Positions 1 to 12,819 of a DNA stretch of 64,000 nucleotides are shown here, in pieces. The notes under the pieces were generated by a model. The model saw only the letters and a list, made by a program, of their open reading frames with translations, was not told where the DNA came from and did not search any database. The DNA comes from Apostichopus japonicus. Its lineage: Eukaryota > Echinodermata > Holothuroidea > Aspidochirotida > Stichopodidae. Location of the stretch: assembly GCF_037975245.1 (NCBI RefSeq), contig NC_092568.1, positions 24,349,501-24,413,500 of the forward strand, in the 5' to 3' direction. The position numbers and the translations under genes are program-made. Positions within the stretch are counted from its first letter, which is position 1; each line of letters opens with the position of its first letter.

Positions 1-31
1 CAAGCTTAAAGCTGTTTGCATCTGGTCGGAA

Positions 32-123
32 ATACATTCCCATCCCTTTCCACATCCCTACCCCTCCCCACATTCCCACCCCTCCCTACATACCCACCCC
101 TTCTCACATCCCCACCCCTCCCT
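32..123. repeat. C-rich short minisatellite
   Basis: About four and a half degenerate copies of a roughly 20-bp C-rich unit resembling CACATCCCCACCCCTCCC stand in a row. Nothing here looks coding. It is a simple tandem repeat with strong strand asymmetry (C on plus, G on minus). Confidence 0.7.
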
Positions 124-3100
124 TTGCTTTTCTATTTGTCTTCTTCCTTCACTCCTTAATCCTTAACAATCTCCTCTTGTGAATTATCCTCTTATCTGCC
201 AGCTTTCACTCATACCTGAACTGTAATTATCAAGTCTCAATTAACCATTGATTTACTGACATGTAAGAGCCTACCCATGCATACTTTTACACATATTCTT
301 GCAGGTATGATAACACAATGCTGGTATGAAATTGTTTTAATTTACTATTGTTCAGTTAGTTTTACATAAAGGAACTTAATGGCATTGCTTCTGCAACAGT
401 TTTGCTTAATTCCAACCATTACTGGTCTAAACTCTAATTTCTGTCCAGTTTAGAAAACCTATACAATGTTCTCATGAATTACTAGCAGAAGTGTTCCCAA
501 TCACCCAGTCAAATTCACAAACATGAGAGTAACGTCTCTCTAGGCTACGAATGGCAGGAGGTTATATTACCTTAATAATTTTCTCATGTTGTTTGAGCAC
601 TAATTAATACACATACCATCTTATCCGAGACCACAGATCTTGAGAGGAAGGAAGTTTACAAGAATGGAAAGTAAACCCGTTCATATTAGCGACTAATTAA
701 AGTAATAATTCATAACTTCCTCTTTATACTGTAGCTAGCCCATCACTGAGTTCACTGGCAGAAATTCCACGGGGTATGAATAAGAAGCTTCGTACAGCTG
801 AGTAACAGAGTGTTAAAAAAAAAAACAGAAGCTGGCTTAATTTAAGTGGAATTGAACAGCTGTTCAAGTATAAAACATGGGGATCCATGGCAACTGGTGC
901 AAGGCCTTATCCTCAGCCTACCCCAATCCCACACCACGGCTTTCTTTAATTTATTTTATCATTTTATTTTATTTTATTCTTTTAATGTAAATTTACTACT
1001 AATTTCATGAATTGAGCTAAACAATATCATGGATGTTTAAGGGTCAAAAGACTCAACACACAATGCAAAATGTAATCACAATATCTACTTTGTAAGAAAG
1101 GGAAACTTTTATCACTGCAGCGCCATCCATCTGAGTCACAATGAACTACAAATGTGACTAGAACTGGGATGTAAATCTGCCATAAATTTTAGAAAACCAC
1201 TTTTACATGTTGCTTCTCTTGTTTTTGTTTTCTGTTTCCATTCTTAGTTGTTTTCTTGTTTTTCTTCTCTTTTCTTTTCTGTCCTCCTCTTCTTTCTCTA
1301 AATCTCGTCTTTATTTTGGGTTTCAGGACAGTATTTCTTTCTCTCCGGGTCATCATTGTTTTTGTTAAGTGCTGTTCATCAGTGTATGTACTCTTTTACT
1401 TTTTAGTTTTTTATCTGTTTTGTATATTCTGATTTCTTTCTCCCTTTTACTGTATTTTTTTTCTTAGTTTTTATACTGTCTAAATATGATTTGCTTCTAT
1501 TTAATCTCTAATTGTTCATGTTTCCATGGTTACTAATCACCTCTGCAAATGTTTAGCATGCAACTGCTATGGTACAAATTCATCTATGTACAGATCAGTT
1601 TAAATCATAGTTGACACTAAGTTTGTCACATCCCAAACTAGTCAACGTTTGAGATCCGTAGAACTCTACCGTATTGTTGTAACTTTGATACCTTCCATCT
1701 ATTATCCCTGACCATCTGCCTAATTTCCAAATAACGTTCAACCGATGTCAGATTCATACATTCTCACATCTCATCATGAGGATAATCATTCCTAAATTAG
1801 AAAAATAGCCAGGCTAGGCACTTTTAAAAATTAAAAAGAGTGTGTTTTACTGTCTTTGTGATAACTTGCTTTGATGACTTATAATACATAGTATATACTA
1901 CATGTAAGACACTGTAGATCATTGTCTACAAGTTCTGTTTTATTTAATACAAATTCATGAGCAGACCAGAACGGGCAATAAATTTTTAATTTTGAAAAGT
2001 ATTTTTCAGCTGATGCGTTCCCCAATAAAATGCAATTTAGCTAATGAAGCAATTATCCAAGCATTTATATTCTCTATTCAGTGACAAATAAATTACTCCC
2101 TGCCAGACCATTCACTTTCAATATGTTCAAAGTTTAATCTTTTAAAGGAGCATAGTTCATGTATGATACAAATATCATCATGTGTAGTATGTGTACCGTA
2201 GTACATGCACAATATATCGTTCATGTCATTGTCCACATTAAACGGACTGATTTACTGTACATGCCAGAATAAACCTAGACATCATGCTTTTCTTATAGGC
2301 CATCCCAGGATGCTTGTAAGACTTTAAGGAATACTATGAATTTTCTCAGAGAACTAATTTCAGACCAGATGGTACAAATGCCCATCTACTTATTATAACA
2401 ATTGATTTAATCGACTCTAAACAATCCAAAAGTTGGACTCTGGTTTATACATATGAATTCTTTTTTATGTCATTTTGAAGAATATTGTGTCCTCTTTATG
2501 ATAATGTGTTGTTAATTGTAATGCGTGTGAACTAAACCCCGTCCTTTTTAATCTGAAAAGGTAAAAACCAGTTCGGATAGCAGTGAACGTCTTCAAAATG
2601 TCCCAATTTCTGAATGCTTACATTGTGCTTGCTGGGAGTGTGATTGCTTAACCAATTTCTTTCTTATGCCAAAGAAAAGTTTGTTGACTCCTCTCTCTAA
2701 AGATATAAAATTTGACTTGATTGGTCAATATTAAGGCTCGTACTTTTCACCAGCAAATCAAAAGCATCGTAAGAAATTTTGTGAAGTCCTCCTTTACGTG
2801 GCTGATTTGAACACACCACAGTGTGCAGTGCTCTCACAGTAATTTTGGAGAGTGAAAACCGCAACGCTTCCTGTGCGTATACAACAACAGCATTTAATTC
2901 TCCGAAAACGGGCCGTTTATAGAGCAACAGTTTCCATATGATTTTTAATGAAGTCCTGTAAATCAGCATACCAGTGCTGCATTTAATAAAACTATTGCTG
3001 AGGTTATCAAACTGCCCTGGATGACACAAGTTTTAAATTGAGAAACCTGTGTGCATACATGCACACATGTACAAAGTTTGCCTCAAAATTATAATGCCAA

Positions 3101-4692
3101 GTGCTCTACTGAATTCCACTAGGAAATGCAGTTCTAATTAAATAGTACAGTAGGTAAAGAAGCTAAGTTACATAAAAGGTGTCTGCATTTATTATCTTTT
3201 TTATTTCCAATTTAAGCATAACTGGGCATCATTATTCCCTTTAATCCTTCCCTTTAACCCTTCTATCCGTTAATTAAGATAGCTGCACAGTGGCCTATTT
3301 GCTTGCACTGTACATCTCGACTTCTTCAATATGAAGTCAGTACTTAATACTGCAGTGCCTTTCATAACAGTTTTTTTTTTTTTACCATGTTATATGACAT
3401 AGGAGCAACATCGGTTAATCCTGGAGTTGTCATTCATCAGTTCACGAGACAGTTTCAGGTTATTAACTGGTGTCTTTCGATCCGCGCCGTGAATTTCTAT
3501 CGGAGAGCATTCAATCACAATCCAAGACTTCCAATGCCTAGATAAATGGAACTGATCTGACACTGTTTAACACAGTTCTTTTAACATACATGTACAGAGT
3601 GCATATATACACATCATTTTAATTGTGAGTTGGAATTAAAATCCCAAATACACGTCCATGGTCTACAGAAAAACAGTACAACAACCGTCAATATTATTAA
3701 AGAAACTTCATGTCTTGAAGTTATTGCAACTGCGGATCTGTCTTTTACTGGTAATGTGACTCAAGAAAACTTTGCATTTAATGTTATCTCTAGAGTTCAA
3801 TTACAACGATTTTGCGAATTGCAGTGTTGCAATTATGTATGTTGGAAGGGGAGGGAGCTGTTGAAACTTGAGGAGGGGGTAGAAAATGTGGTTAACGTGA
3901 TCCTCTACTGAAATTTATATTCCTGTGGATGTTAAAATGTTAATGTATGTTTGAAAGTATATCCCCTTCCCCCCCCCCCAAAAAAAACGGCACTATTGCC
4001 TTAAGGTTGATGATGTACTGTAATAGTAAGCTCAAATCATTCTTGATACATACAGTACAGTGTTCTACTGTACATACATACCTACAGTAATATGTCCGTC
4101 AAATACGCCCTTGATCAGAGGGCACAAACCCCAAAACTCACTCGTTTGAGTACATATGTACAAGCGACGATATTCACCTGTCTTGACTCGACTTGATAGA
4201 AATTGCTTCCAGAATATGTTACTATAATGCTATTGGTAGATTGGGAAGGAAGAGATGTTAGATCAGCCCTAGAAAACCTGTTCAAATTATGTAAAAATTG
4301 TCAAGCAAGGCATCACACACTACAAATAGCGTGTGCAAACACCAATTCTGTACTAGTTACACAGAACCGTCACTGTTGAATGTGATACATACTTTTAATG
4401 TTTAACTTTATCATGCATACAATACAGTATAAGCACTTTCAAGGAAACCAATCTAGGGCTCAATTTCTGTGGTCTTTAACACTGTTTTCGTCAATTTTAT
4501 TTACTTGACACTTTGAATCATTTAGAACCTACTCTGACCATGATTTCTCAATAGAGTAATCCAAGTTTATCTCCCCTATCGATTCGATAACTGCATAACC
4601 ACATACCCACAAACTTAAAGTATTTTGTTTTTATTTTATAAATATATGCAAACCTTTCAAGGTTATGCCTCACTTGCTAGTGTGATTAAGTT
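124..4692. other. AT-rich non-coding stretch, no gene seen
   Basis: Short open frames of 90-110 codons (for example 2697-3029 minus and 3630-3911 plus) have no recognisable domain and no convincing splice context. There is a T-rich, pyrimidine-biased run at about 1210-1480 and a C9/A8 junction near 3970. Because the protein kinase C gene at 8041-8406 runs leftwards, this stretch may be part of one of its introns, but none of its later exons was found here. Confidence 0.4.
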
Positions 4693-5513
4693 GAAGAAAT
4701 TAACCGAGAAATTTTTACAATCCTGGACCTTACATCTTTCCGTAGATAGTCCAGCATACAGGTAATACCACGAACCAATAGTAAGAAGAAATTAACAGAT
4801 AAATATTTACAAACCTGGACCGAACATCTTTCTATTGATAGTCCAGCATACAGGTAATACCACGAACCAATGGTAAGAAGAAATTAACAGATAAATGTTT
4901 ACAAACATGGACCTTAAATCTTTCCATTGATAGTCCAGCATACAGGTAATACCACCAACCAAATGTAAGAAGAAATTAACAGAAAATTTTTTACAAACCT
5001 GGACCATACATCTTTCCATTGATAGTCCAGCATGTAGGTAATACCACCAACCAATTGTTAGAAGAAATTAGCAGAAAAATGTTTATAATCCTGGACCTTA
5101 AATCTTTCCATTGATAGTCCAGCATACAGGTAATACCACCAACCAAATGTAAGAAGAAATTAACAGAAATTTTTTACAAACCTGGACCTTAAATCTTTCC
5201 GTAGATAGTCCAGCATACAGGTAATACCACCAACCAATTGTAAGAAGAAATTAACAGAAAAACGTTTACAAACCTGGACCTTAAATCTTTCCATTGATAG
5301 TCCAGCATGTAGGTAATACCACCAACCAATTGTAAGAAGAAATTAGCAGAAAAATGTTTATAATCCTGGACCTCAAATCTTTCCATTGATAGTCCAGCAT
5401 AAAGGTATTACCACCAACCAATTGTATGAAGAAATTAACAGATAAATGTTTATAACCTGGACCTTAAATCTTTTTGTAGATAGTCCAGTGTATACCACCA
5501 ACTAATTGTATCA
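4693..5513. repeat. 92-bp minisatellite, about nine copies
   Basis: A unit starting GAAGAAATTAACAG recurs at 4693, 4785, 4877 and 4969, exactly 92 bp apart, and continues at about that spacing to 5513, where the last copy is cut short. Copies differ by scattered substitutions (for example CATTGATAG versus CGTAGATAG) and 1-2 base indels. The open frames on the minus strand over this array are products of the repeat, not genes. Confidence 0.92.
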
Positions 5514-7074
5514 AATTCAATACAACATAAAAAACAAGGATTTCTCTGTGAATGTAAAATACTGACACTTGCAAGACTTGCCGAGTAACATGATTGGGAG
5601 ACTCAAATTAATGATGAACTGACATTAATTATGTACTTCAACTTGGACAAAGTAGAGCTTAATAACATTACATGTTCAAATAATATTAGAACAATTGGCT
5701 ATTTATTTGAGAGCTGTATAATGTAAAGTATCTCCCTTTGTCCTTGGATCACTGTTTCAACCTGTACAGTAGCCAGATACTGTCTGATATGCCACCTGGG
5801 GATCTTAAACAAATTGAGTTGCTAAAAGAGCTGTTTATAATTTATAGACATCAATACATTAATGTAGATGGGATACATGTAGTTTAACTCATTTGACTAA
5901 TTAAACCTTAATTAGTGAATTATTAATGGAATTTAATGGTTTAATCCAATGTACAGAAAGTTTTGTCTCTGGGAAATTTAATATATATTTTTAAGGCAAG
6001 TTTCATCATTCCTGGGTCAATTTTGGTGGACTAAAGTCTTTGCAGGTACTGTACAGGTGTGGTCTTTCTATAATGGTCTACTTACTAAAAAGGAGCGAAA
6101 ATATTACTTGTAATATTTATGCTTTGGATTACAGTCCCAAAAAAGCTTTTTATTTTACCAAACTTGAAGATAGCTATGTTATCAGAGTTTGGGTTGTAGT
6201 ATAGTTTCTTGAGATAAGAACATGTATGAGACATTAATTGATGCACTATAGGCTGTTCCTTGTTTTTCAACTTGATCAGGCATACTGTATCATATTTTAC
6301 AAAAATGTTACAATTTACTTAAAAAGAGTCCTTGGCTGATAGATTTAAATGATTTGTCCAGTGTCCACTGGTGTCATTCATGACAACCCTGTTTTTCAGT
6401 TTCAGAAATATCACAAACTAACCCAAATTGTAGACACTATCAAGTTAACTTTTTTGCAAGATTATTCAACTTACAGGACCTCACCAACAATGGTTGTCAG
6501 AATGAATGGCTGAGAAGGAAATATCCTCTACCAGACATTATAACAGGCACAATGCTGATATACTGTACCTCACCAGTCACGGCTAATAACCTCACCATGA
6601 AATGATCTTTTCTCAACTTACACAATAGTGGGTTTAGGACTTATTGGTTAATGTCAAATAAAATTTCTGGGTTATTGTTCACATTGTTTACAATAACAGA
6701 TACAGCAAATATACGTGGTAACTTTGCAATGATAATAGCAAAGTGCCATTCCTTTAAAGGACCACAGTGATGAGATTTTTAACAAAAATTCCCCAACATT
6801 GCACGTGCGTTGTAGTTTAATATACATGTACGTACTGTTAAACGGGAAGAATAGTTCATGAAAGTGCCTGAAATTACAAAATTGATGTTTCCTTATATTT
6901 CAATGACATATCAATTTAGCCAAAAACTCACTTCAGGCTTTGTAGATTAAACTTGTGTGGGCTAAAGTCATTACATTTTGGCTTTCAAACACGGAAACTA
7001 GCCTACAGTTTCTGTCAGTGCAGCTACATACATATGTTTATTACAGAATGTCAAGAGCTCTGAGGAATTCTTGA
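5514..7074. other. AT-rich non-coding stretch
   Basis: No exon, RNA gene or clear mobile element was recognised. It is probably intron of the leftward protein kinase C gene or intergenic DNA. Confidence 0.35.
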
Positions 7075-7890
7075 ATTAACTAACAGTACTGAATATGATG
7101 GGGAACTTTAAAATCTGCTAATTACTAGGCCATTGTCTAGGCATTAATGGACTGTAGAAAGTTTTATACCCAATGATCCAATGTGCTTCACATGAACATA
7201 CCGTATGACTTACTGTGCATATCACTTTATGGTTAATAATTAATAGATAATCATTTATAACATTTATATAGCGCCTGATACAAAAGTTTCTAAGGGCTTA
7301 ACAAAGGAACACATAGAAACAAAGCAAACAGACAAACATTAATATGAGAAATAGAAACGTTTTAAGCTGTCTTTTGAAAATTTCAAGTGTGCGGGAGTCA
7401 TGCACACAGATCGGGAGTTCATTCCACAGGGCAGGTGTAGCAACAGAAAATGCACGATCGCCATAGCGAGTACTAGTTTGAGGACCATGGGATCCATCCT
7501 CCCAAATGTTACTTTAGACCTAAGTCAGGTCTAAGGTTTTAGCTTGCTATCATTGAACTAGCCTATGCCTAAATCTACTGATTATATTCACTACCAGGCT
7601 ATAGATGCTAATTCACACAATAACTAACAGTACATACGATGAACAATTTTAAAAGCTGTTATTGTTAATTAGGCCTTTGTCTAGGCATTCATGGACCATG
7701 GAAATCCTTAAGCAAATTATTTAATGTGCTCCACATGAACATTCTGTATGACATAAATGTCATTTTATGATTAATACATATTAGTGTTCCATCCTCCGAA
7801 TTCTTTCTTTAGTCCCAAGTGAGGTCCTAGGTTATGGCTTGCTATTACTGTCCTAGTCCATGCCTAGTGTGTACCATAAACATTAATCGG
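7075..7890. repeat. Diverged direct duplication, one copy interrupted
   Basis: Two related blocks lie side by side. Copy A is 7075-7245 plus about 7490-7620; copy B is 7622-7890. They share, in order, AACTAACAGTAC, TTGTCTAGGCATT, a CACATGAACAT block, and after the interruption CCATCCTCC and GGTTTTAGCTTGCTAT-like sequence. In copy A the blocks are separated by about 245 bp of LINE-derived sequence; copy B lacks it and so represents an empty site. Confidence 0.7.
7246..7489 (-). mobile_element. 5'-truncated LINE remnant (CR1/L2-like ORF2 tail)
   Basis: Read on the minus strand, 7471 down to 7298 encodes an uninterrupted peptide containing RYGDRAFSVATPALWNELP, then a basic FKRQLKTFLF-like stretch and a TAA stop. 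This is the signature of the C-terminal end of ORF2 in CR1/L2-type non-LTR retrotransposons. After the stop comes a short 3' end with GCGCTATATAAATG and an AT-rich tail. Only the last ~60 codons are present, the usual result of abortive reverse transcription. The insertion interrupts one copy of a local duplication. The exact clade is uncertain. Confidence 0.75.
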
Positions 7891-8040
7891 ATAACAACAG
7901 GCCTAAAGTACGTTCCGCAAAGCCTAATAAGTAGTAGTACTAGTAGCCTAATTGTTTTATTATCAATAACTATAACAAAATTGAAAGGCTGGAATATGGA
8001 ATATTAAAACATGCCTGAAAAATTGAGCATAACTACATAC

Positions 8041-8406
8041 CCAAATATCACAGACGCTGTTTTTTGGATCAGTATTTTTCTTTGTTTTTTGCAACAAATC
8101 TTCAAGAGGGACTGTGCAGTTTGCGACAAAAACTGCTGATGTTACTTTAGAATTGTGGTAGACTGTCAAGTTGAGATTTTCACCATTATGCACCTTCCAG
8201 TTGAATTTTTCATTCCATGACGGATTAAGACTTTTAGCCTTTGTAGTTGTTTTTCCGATGTATTCATCATCAACAGTTATTGTTATATATGGATCCAATT
8301 TGAAGCTTTGTAGCTTGTTTGAAGTGTGGCGAGTGGCATATTCAGTCGGCTTGAGATCAGCGGCCTCACACACTTTTAGCTTTATCTGGCCTGTAAAAAC
8401 CACCAT
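8041..8406 (-). CDS. PRKCE: Protein kinase C epsilon/eta-type, first coding exon (C2 domain)
   Basis: This exon encodes the first 122 residues of a novel (calcium-independent, diacylglycerol-regulated) protein kinase C. The start MVVFTGQIKLKVCEA and the landmarks LDPYITITVDD, IGKTTTKAK, NPSWNEKF and FVANCTVPLEDLL match the N-terminal C2 domain of the epsilon/eta class, which in that family mediates anchoring rather than calcium binding. The ATG at 8406-8404 has a good context (AAAATGG) and coincides with the family start. The exon ends in phase 0 after GATATTTGG, followed by a GTATGT donor (8040-8035); the open frame continues 25 codons into the intron but those residues do not resemble the family. 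The C1 and kinase domains must lie at lower coordinates. Epsilon and eta cannot be separated; many invertebrates have a single gene of this class. Confidence 0.93.
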
Positions 8407-11114
8407 TTTCCTGGCTTTTCAACGAAATATCTCCCAAATCGAAAATACCCCAGACATCATAAAAACGGACACATTTTCCGCAGATGAAAAACAACCACGA
8501 TATCAGAAAAGCTCTTCATTTCTCACTGAATTTCCAAATAGAGCTAACACACATATCGCAGTAGGGAAGGGCATGTCAAAATTCCTGTAAATGTAATGGA
8601 AGATTACATTTGAGTTGAACACATCAGCTGTGCGATGAATATGATGTGTGTGTATGTATACATATACTACTATGCCTTGTTGTTTGAATGCAAAAGTGCC
8701 GTCCCACGGAGATATGCGTTTCATAGACTTACGAACAATCAATTCTCCCAACCCTGTTGTAATAGGTCAGCCATTTGTATACGGAAGTAGAAATTTCGAG
8801 AATTCTGCTGGTTTATCGATAAGACGATAATCACATAGTTTATCCGTAAAGGGAAGTAAGCGATTAAAAAATATCGCGGTAACCCTACGTACGACAACGG
8901 TCAGTATACAACAACTGGCTCAGCAGAAAACGATAAAGGTTTACCACGTGAAGAAAAGAAGTGGTCATGATTTCACTGACTGCCAGTAAAATCTCATACA
9001 AACTGTATAACCCCGTTCTTAATTTGAAAAAATGACAGTTGAAGATTATATCAATCTGGGCAAAATGAACACTTCTGTTATCACGAATATTGATCAAGGT
9101 AAATTATCTCTTTATGTGATCATAGCGCAGGTTCTTCATAAGAACTTTTCTTTTATAGTTTGGTGTAGTGGTTGTTCAGTCCATAAGCTGTGACACATGG
9201 TTTGTATTTATAACTGCTGTAATTCACTTCGAAGTCCATTTTTTTTCTCTCTTTTCTAACATCAGTGGAGTAGCTAGCGTGCCACGCCCCGCTAAAAAGA
9301 ATAACAATATTTATCTGCCCTTCCCTCTCCCCGTGCAAAGCCAGGATTAGTTTCTTTGGAAAATAGAGGTGAGCAGTATACTCAGCTCTGGCCTTCCCAC
9401 TAGTCAAGTATCAGCCCCCCCCCCCCCCCACCACCCCAAAAGAAGTCTAGGTACGCCCTGTAGGCCGGCTAACGCCATTTGCTGGAACATATCGTCAACT
9501 TCATTTATTCAATGCGGATTTGTTAGTTAAAGTCAAATAAAACTAACGTTCAGTTCAATTACCGGGAATGATTATGTTCACACTGCTGGGATTGCGCATG
9601 TGGTGGTCATAAACATGGAACATGTAACACAATAAAAGAAATCACCTCAACAAGTTCATCACAGTCTTATATGTGAAATTGTCTTCTAATTCTCCACGTC
9701 CCTCCCGTGCACCGACCCCCTCTAGCATCAGCCGTCATCCACATCAGCCTTGAGTATCGCCACATACGGCTAAATTAAGCGGAAAAGCACACAATAATGG
9801 GGGGGAGGGTAAGTATATAGAGCAAAGAAGCACTTATCACGCCATTTTTGTGTCATTATTTTTATCTGATTAGTCTTGCTTTGTCATTTATTCACTTTCG
9901 ATAGTCGATACACACTGAGAGAACTATGAAAGACTAATTGCACAATCACAATTGTGCAATTGTGTGCGCGTTGACTTGTGCAGTAAAATGGCGTACGCAA
10001 CGGTCACTTCTAATGAATAGAGTGACTCTACTCTTGTACTAGATATCCACAGAAATTGTATTAATTTCTGTGAGAAAACCTCAATACTCGCAATGATAAT
10101 GATGGGATCCCTTCGAGTGCTTCCAGGATAGACCATTTTACGTATAGGGGTGAAATGATGCTGACTCAAACCAGAAAAAAAAGTATAGCATACGTTTTCC
10201 AGCCGGAAATATGAAGGTGGACGTGGAAAGGAAGTATCAATTCGGCGTATTACACACTTTAATATCAAAGAGAACTTCCAATGGAAGTAAATGTACCTGC
10301 GGAAGAACAAAAAGTTGTATTTGTGTTAGAGGTCTGAAAAAAAGGAAGGTCTTCCGTCAAAGTTGCATTTTGCAATGTGTTGCAAATTAATGTCATTCTG
10401 AACAAACCGTGTTATATTTAATTTTATAGTCATTTTAAAACATCTGTGTGGTCACATGCAGCCATGAATTTATTGCACACAAACTTTTCTTTGTTATTTT
10501 GTTTCATTAAGACTCGTTTCACGTGCTTAATTTGTTCATTTCCGGTCCGAAATCATTGGATAAAAAATTAAATTGAGATTATCAGTACGTTTTTATATTT
10601 TCTTCAGTTGCCTGGTATTTCCTTCAACAATTAATTAATCATGGTGTTTCGGTACAAAACTTAATTCGAAATTCAGTTTTTAACTTCTTTTTTTCATGAG
10701 CAACTCGTCACACTTGTGCTACATTTTTTTTTTGTATGTTGTTTTGTTCTTCAAAATTAATAAATAATTTCTCAGTACTTTCCGTTCTGAATTGACTTTA
10801 AATCAAACATGAATGAGGGGAAATCAGTTGACCAAAAGTCTCATTTCACTTTCCCCAACAGACAGACCAGACTGATAGATACTGCACTTTGGAGCCTTTC
10901 CTAGTTTTATATATAAGTCTGTTTCCGACAGTGTCTTCGAGAACCACATTGGAGCCCAGAGAGTAAGGGGACAATAACTTTAACATTTTTGTATATTATA
11001 GCCTATATTATAAAATCGGAATACATTGTTAATTCTTCATGCTCATATTTCACCCTCCCCCATCGACCCCTGGCCTGGCTTGTAGCCAGGTATTTTAAGT
11101 TCTTGGAACCAACA
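8407..11114. other. Upstream region of the PKC gene, no further exon seen
   Basis: This is the 5' flank (and 5' UTR, unmapped) of the minus-strand kinase gene. It contains a C/A-rich run at about 9414-9436, a hairpin at 9936-9961, and several short open frames without recognisable products. No TATA box or start site could be assigned with confidence. Confidence 0.4.
9936..9961. repeat. Perfect short inverted repeat (11-bp arms)
   Basis: AATTGCACAAT (9936-9946) is followed by a CACA loop and its exact complement ATTGTGCAATT (9951-9961). It could form a compact hairpin. No gene or terminal repeat of a mobile element was linked to it. Confidence 0.6.
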
Positions 11115-12819
11115 CTTTAAAGTAGAACGATAGTGACAGAAAAAAAATCTCTCATTTTCATATATAATGTAGTTTATATGTTACCAAGCAACATATTTTT
11201 TTAATTTTCCAAATAGCACACCGGAAAGTTATAAAAAAGGGAATTGAAACATCGTTTTTTCGTCTCCGTAATTTAGGATTTTGCAAACACTGCAACGACC
11301 TTGAACAGCTCTCAGGTCAGTGAATGACGTCACTGTGATGATCTTTTCTGTTGTGAACTGTTCAGTACGGAGCTGTGCGTGCATTTCGTGTCAGCATAAC
11401 TGTTATTTTCCGGCGTAATGTTTAAGACATAAATAGATAATGAATATCATGGTGTTTCTTGATGTCTTCACCACGTGTTTACAAGTTGTTTTTTACGAAA
11501 TTTGCGGCGATTTCGCAACGATTTTCCAATATCTGATGAGGTAACTCGCAAGCTGACCCAAAGTAACGTAAATCTCAAGATCACGATTTTGGCGGGTTTT
11601 ATACAGAGTGATGTATGAATGTGTTCACTTACCAGTCAAACTGGCACAATAACAATAGTGATGATAGTCTCAAACGTAGTTTAGTATAACATCCGAAAGA
11701 AAATCCAAAGTTCTAAACAAAGTAGATTCGCTTGTATGCACTAGGCCTACTGTAAAACATAAACGTTCCTTGTTCCGTGCGTCATTAAATCCAACAGAAT
11801 GGTTTCACTGAGCTTGAAATACAACCGCATTTGAACTCAATCGAGTAGTTAGTCTAGCTCGAACAATTTTCTCACTACATGCAATGCCTATTGCGTTTAT
11901 TCACATGCATGCCTCGTGGTTTGGGCTTCAGGAGGAATCGTATTCTAGCCCAACTTCACGTAGGTCCGCAAACGGTACTTTCACACTGTGCAAACATAAG
12001 TGACAGTGTGCGCTCGTAAGTAATACTTACACGATGTTTTGTTTCGCTCGAGCATACATACATTTCCTATTCGTATTACATTTAAAGTGGTTTGGAGGGT
12101 ATGAACACATCTCTGCCCATAAAAACTCTGCCTAAGCGACGTCCATGCCCCAATTGAAATTTGCACGTGGATTCTCTCCTCACATAGTCATTAGGTTGTT
12201 CACGTCTGACATGTCTTCCAGTTCCAACACTTACTGTTGCATTTATCGGGATATATATAAATAATGAGGCATAAAAGCATCAATCTTTCAAACTTTTTTT
12301 TACTTTAGTGACCTTGCCACACGCAAATTTCAATTTGGCCCGAGATGGCTCTATGACCGATTATTCCGTAATTTACATTGGGGCAGTCGGCTTCCCTAAA
12401 ACGACAAGAAAAAGCAGGAACAATAACACCTTATTAAAATTAGACCGTTAAATGTCTCACGCAGTGTATCAAATCTCCTCTCTGGTTTAGGTTGTTTGTC
12501 GAGTCCAATGTAGAGTAGGTTGCAACTAAACTTACACACTAAGTGCACACTGCTGAAGTACACTACGCCGAGCTCACTTTGTTATCATCACAATGACGTC
12601 ACATGTCACTGTAGATCACGTGATCATCATATCGCTGTTCGCGAAAAGCCCAATTTTTGTTTAAAAAATCAACGAGTTTAGGAATTTTTTTTAAGCCTTT
12701 CCCAACATCGGATTGACTTGAATTTTCACATGTGTAATATGGAAACCAACTAGAATACTCTTGAATAAAATCGTATTTTTTCGTCGATGCTGAAAAATCA
12801 CTATCGTTCATCTTTAAAG
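11115..12819. mobile_element. Putative DNA transposon with long diverged inverted repeats
   Basis: The left end (from 11115) and the reverse complement of the right end (from 12819) both begin CTTTAAAG and then share GAACGATAGTGA. They align again over a GGAAAG/poly-A/CATCG-like block and over a segment with TGACGTCA followed or preceded by TGTGATGAT (CRE-like sites at 11325-11332 and 12594-12601). The arms are about 230 bp and clearly diverged. The ~1.2 kb between them has no long open frame, so the copy looks non-autonomous or decayed. No clear target duplication was seen and the superfamily is unknown. Confidence 0.55.

Noticed and set aside
4807-5386. Minus-strand frames with repeated LPVCWTI-like segments
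   Set aside because: Products of the 92-bp minisatellite, not a repeat protein; they start and stop arbitrarily within units.
8171-8590. 139-codon plus-strand frame
   Set aside because: Antisense shadow of the protein kinase C exon.
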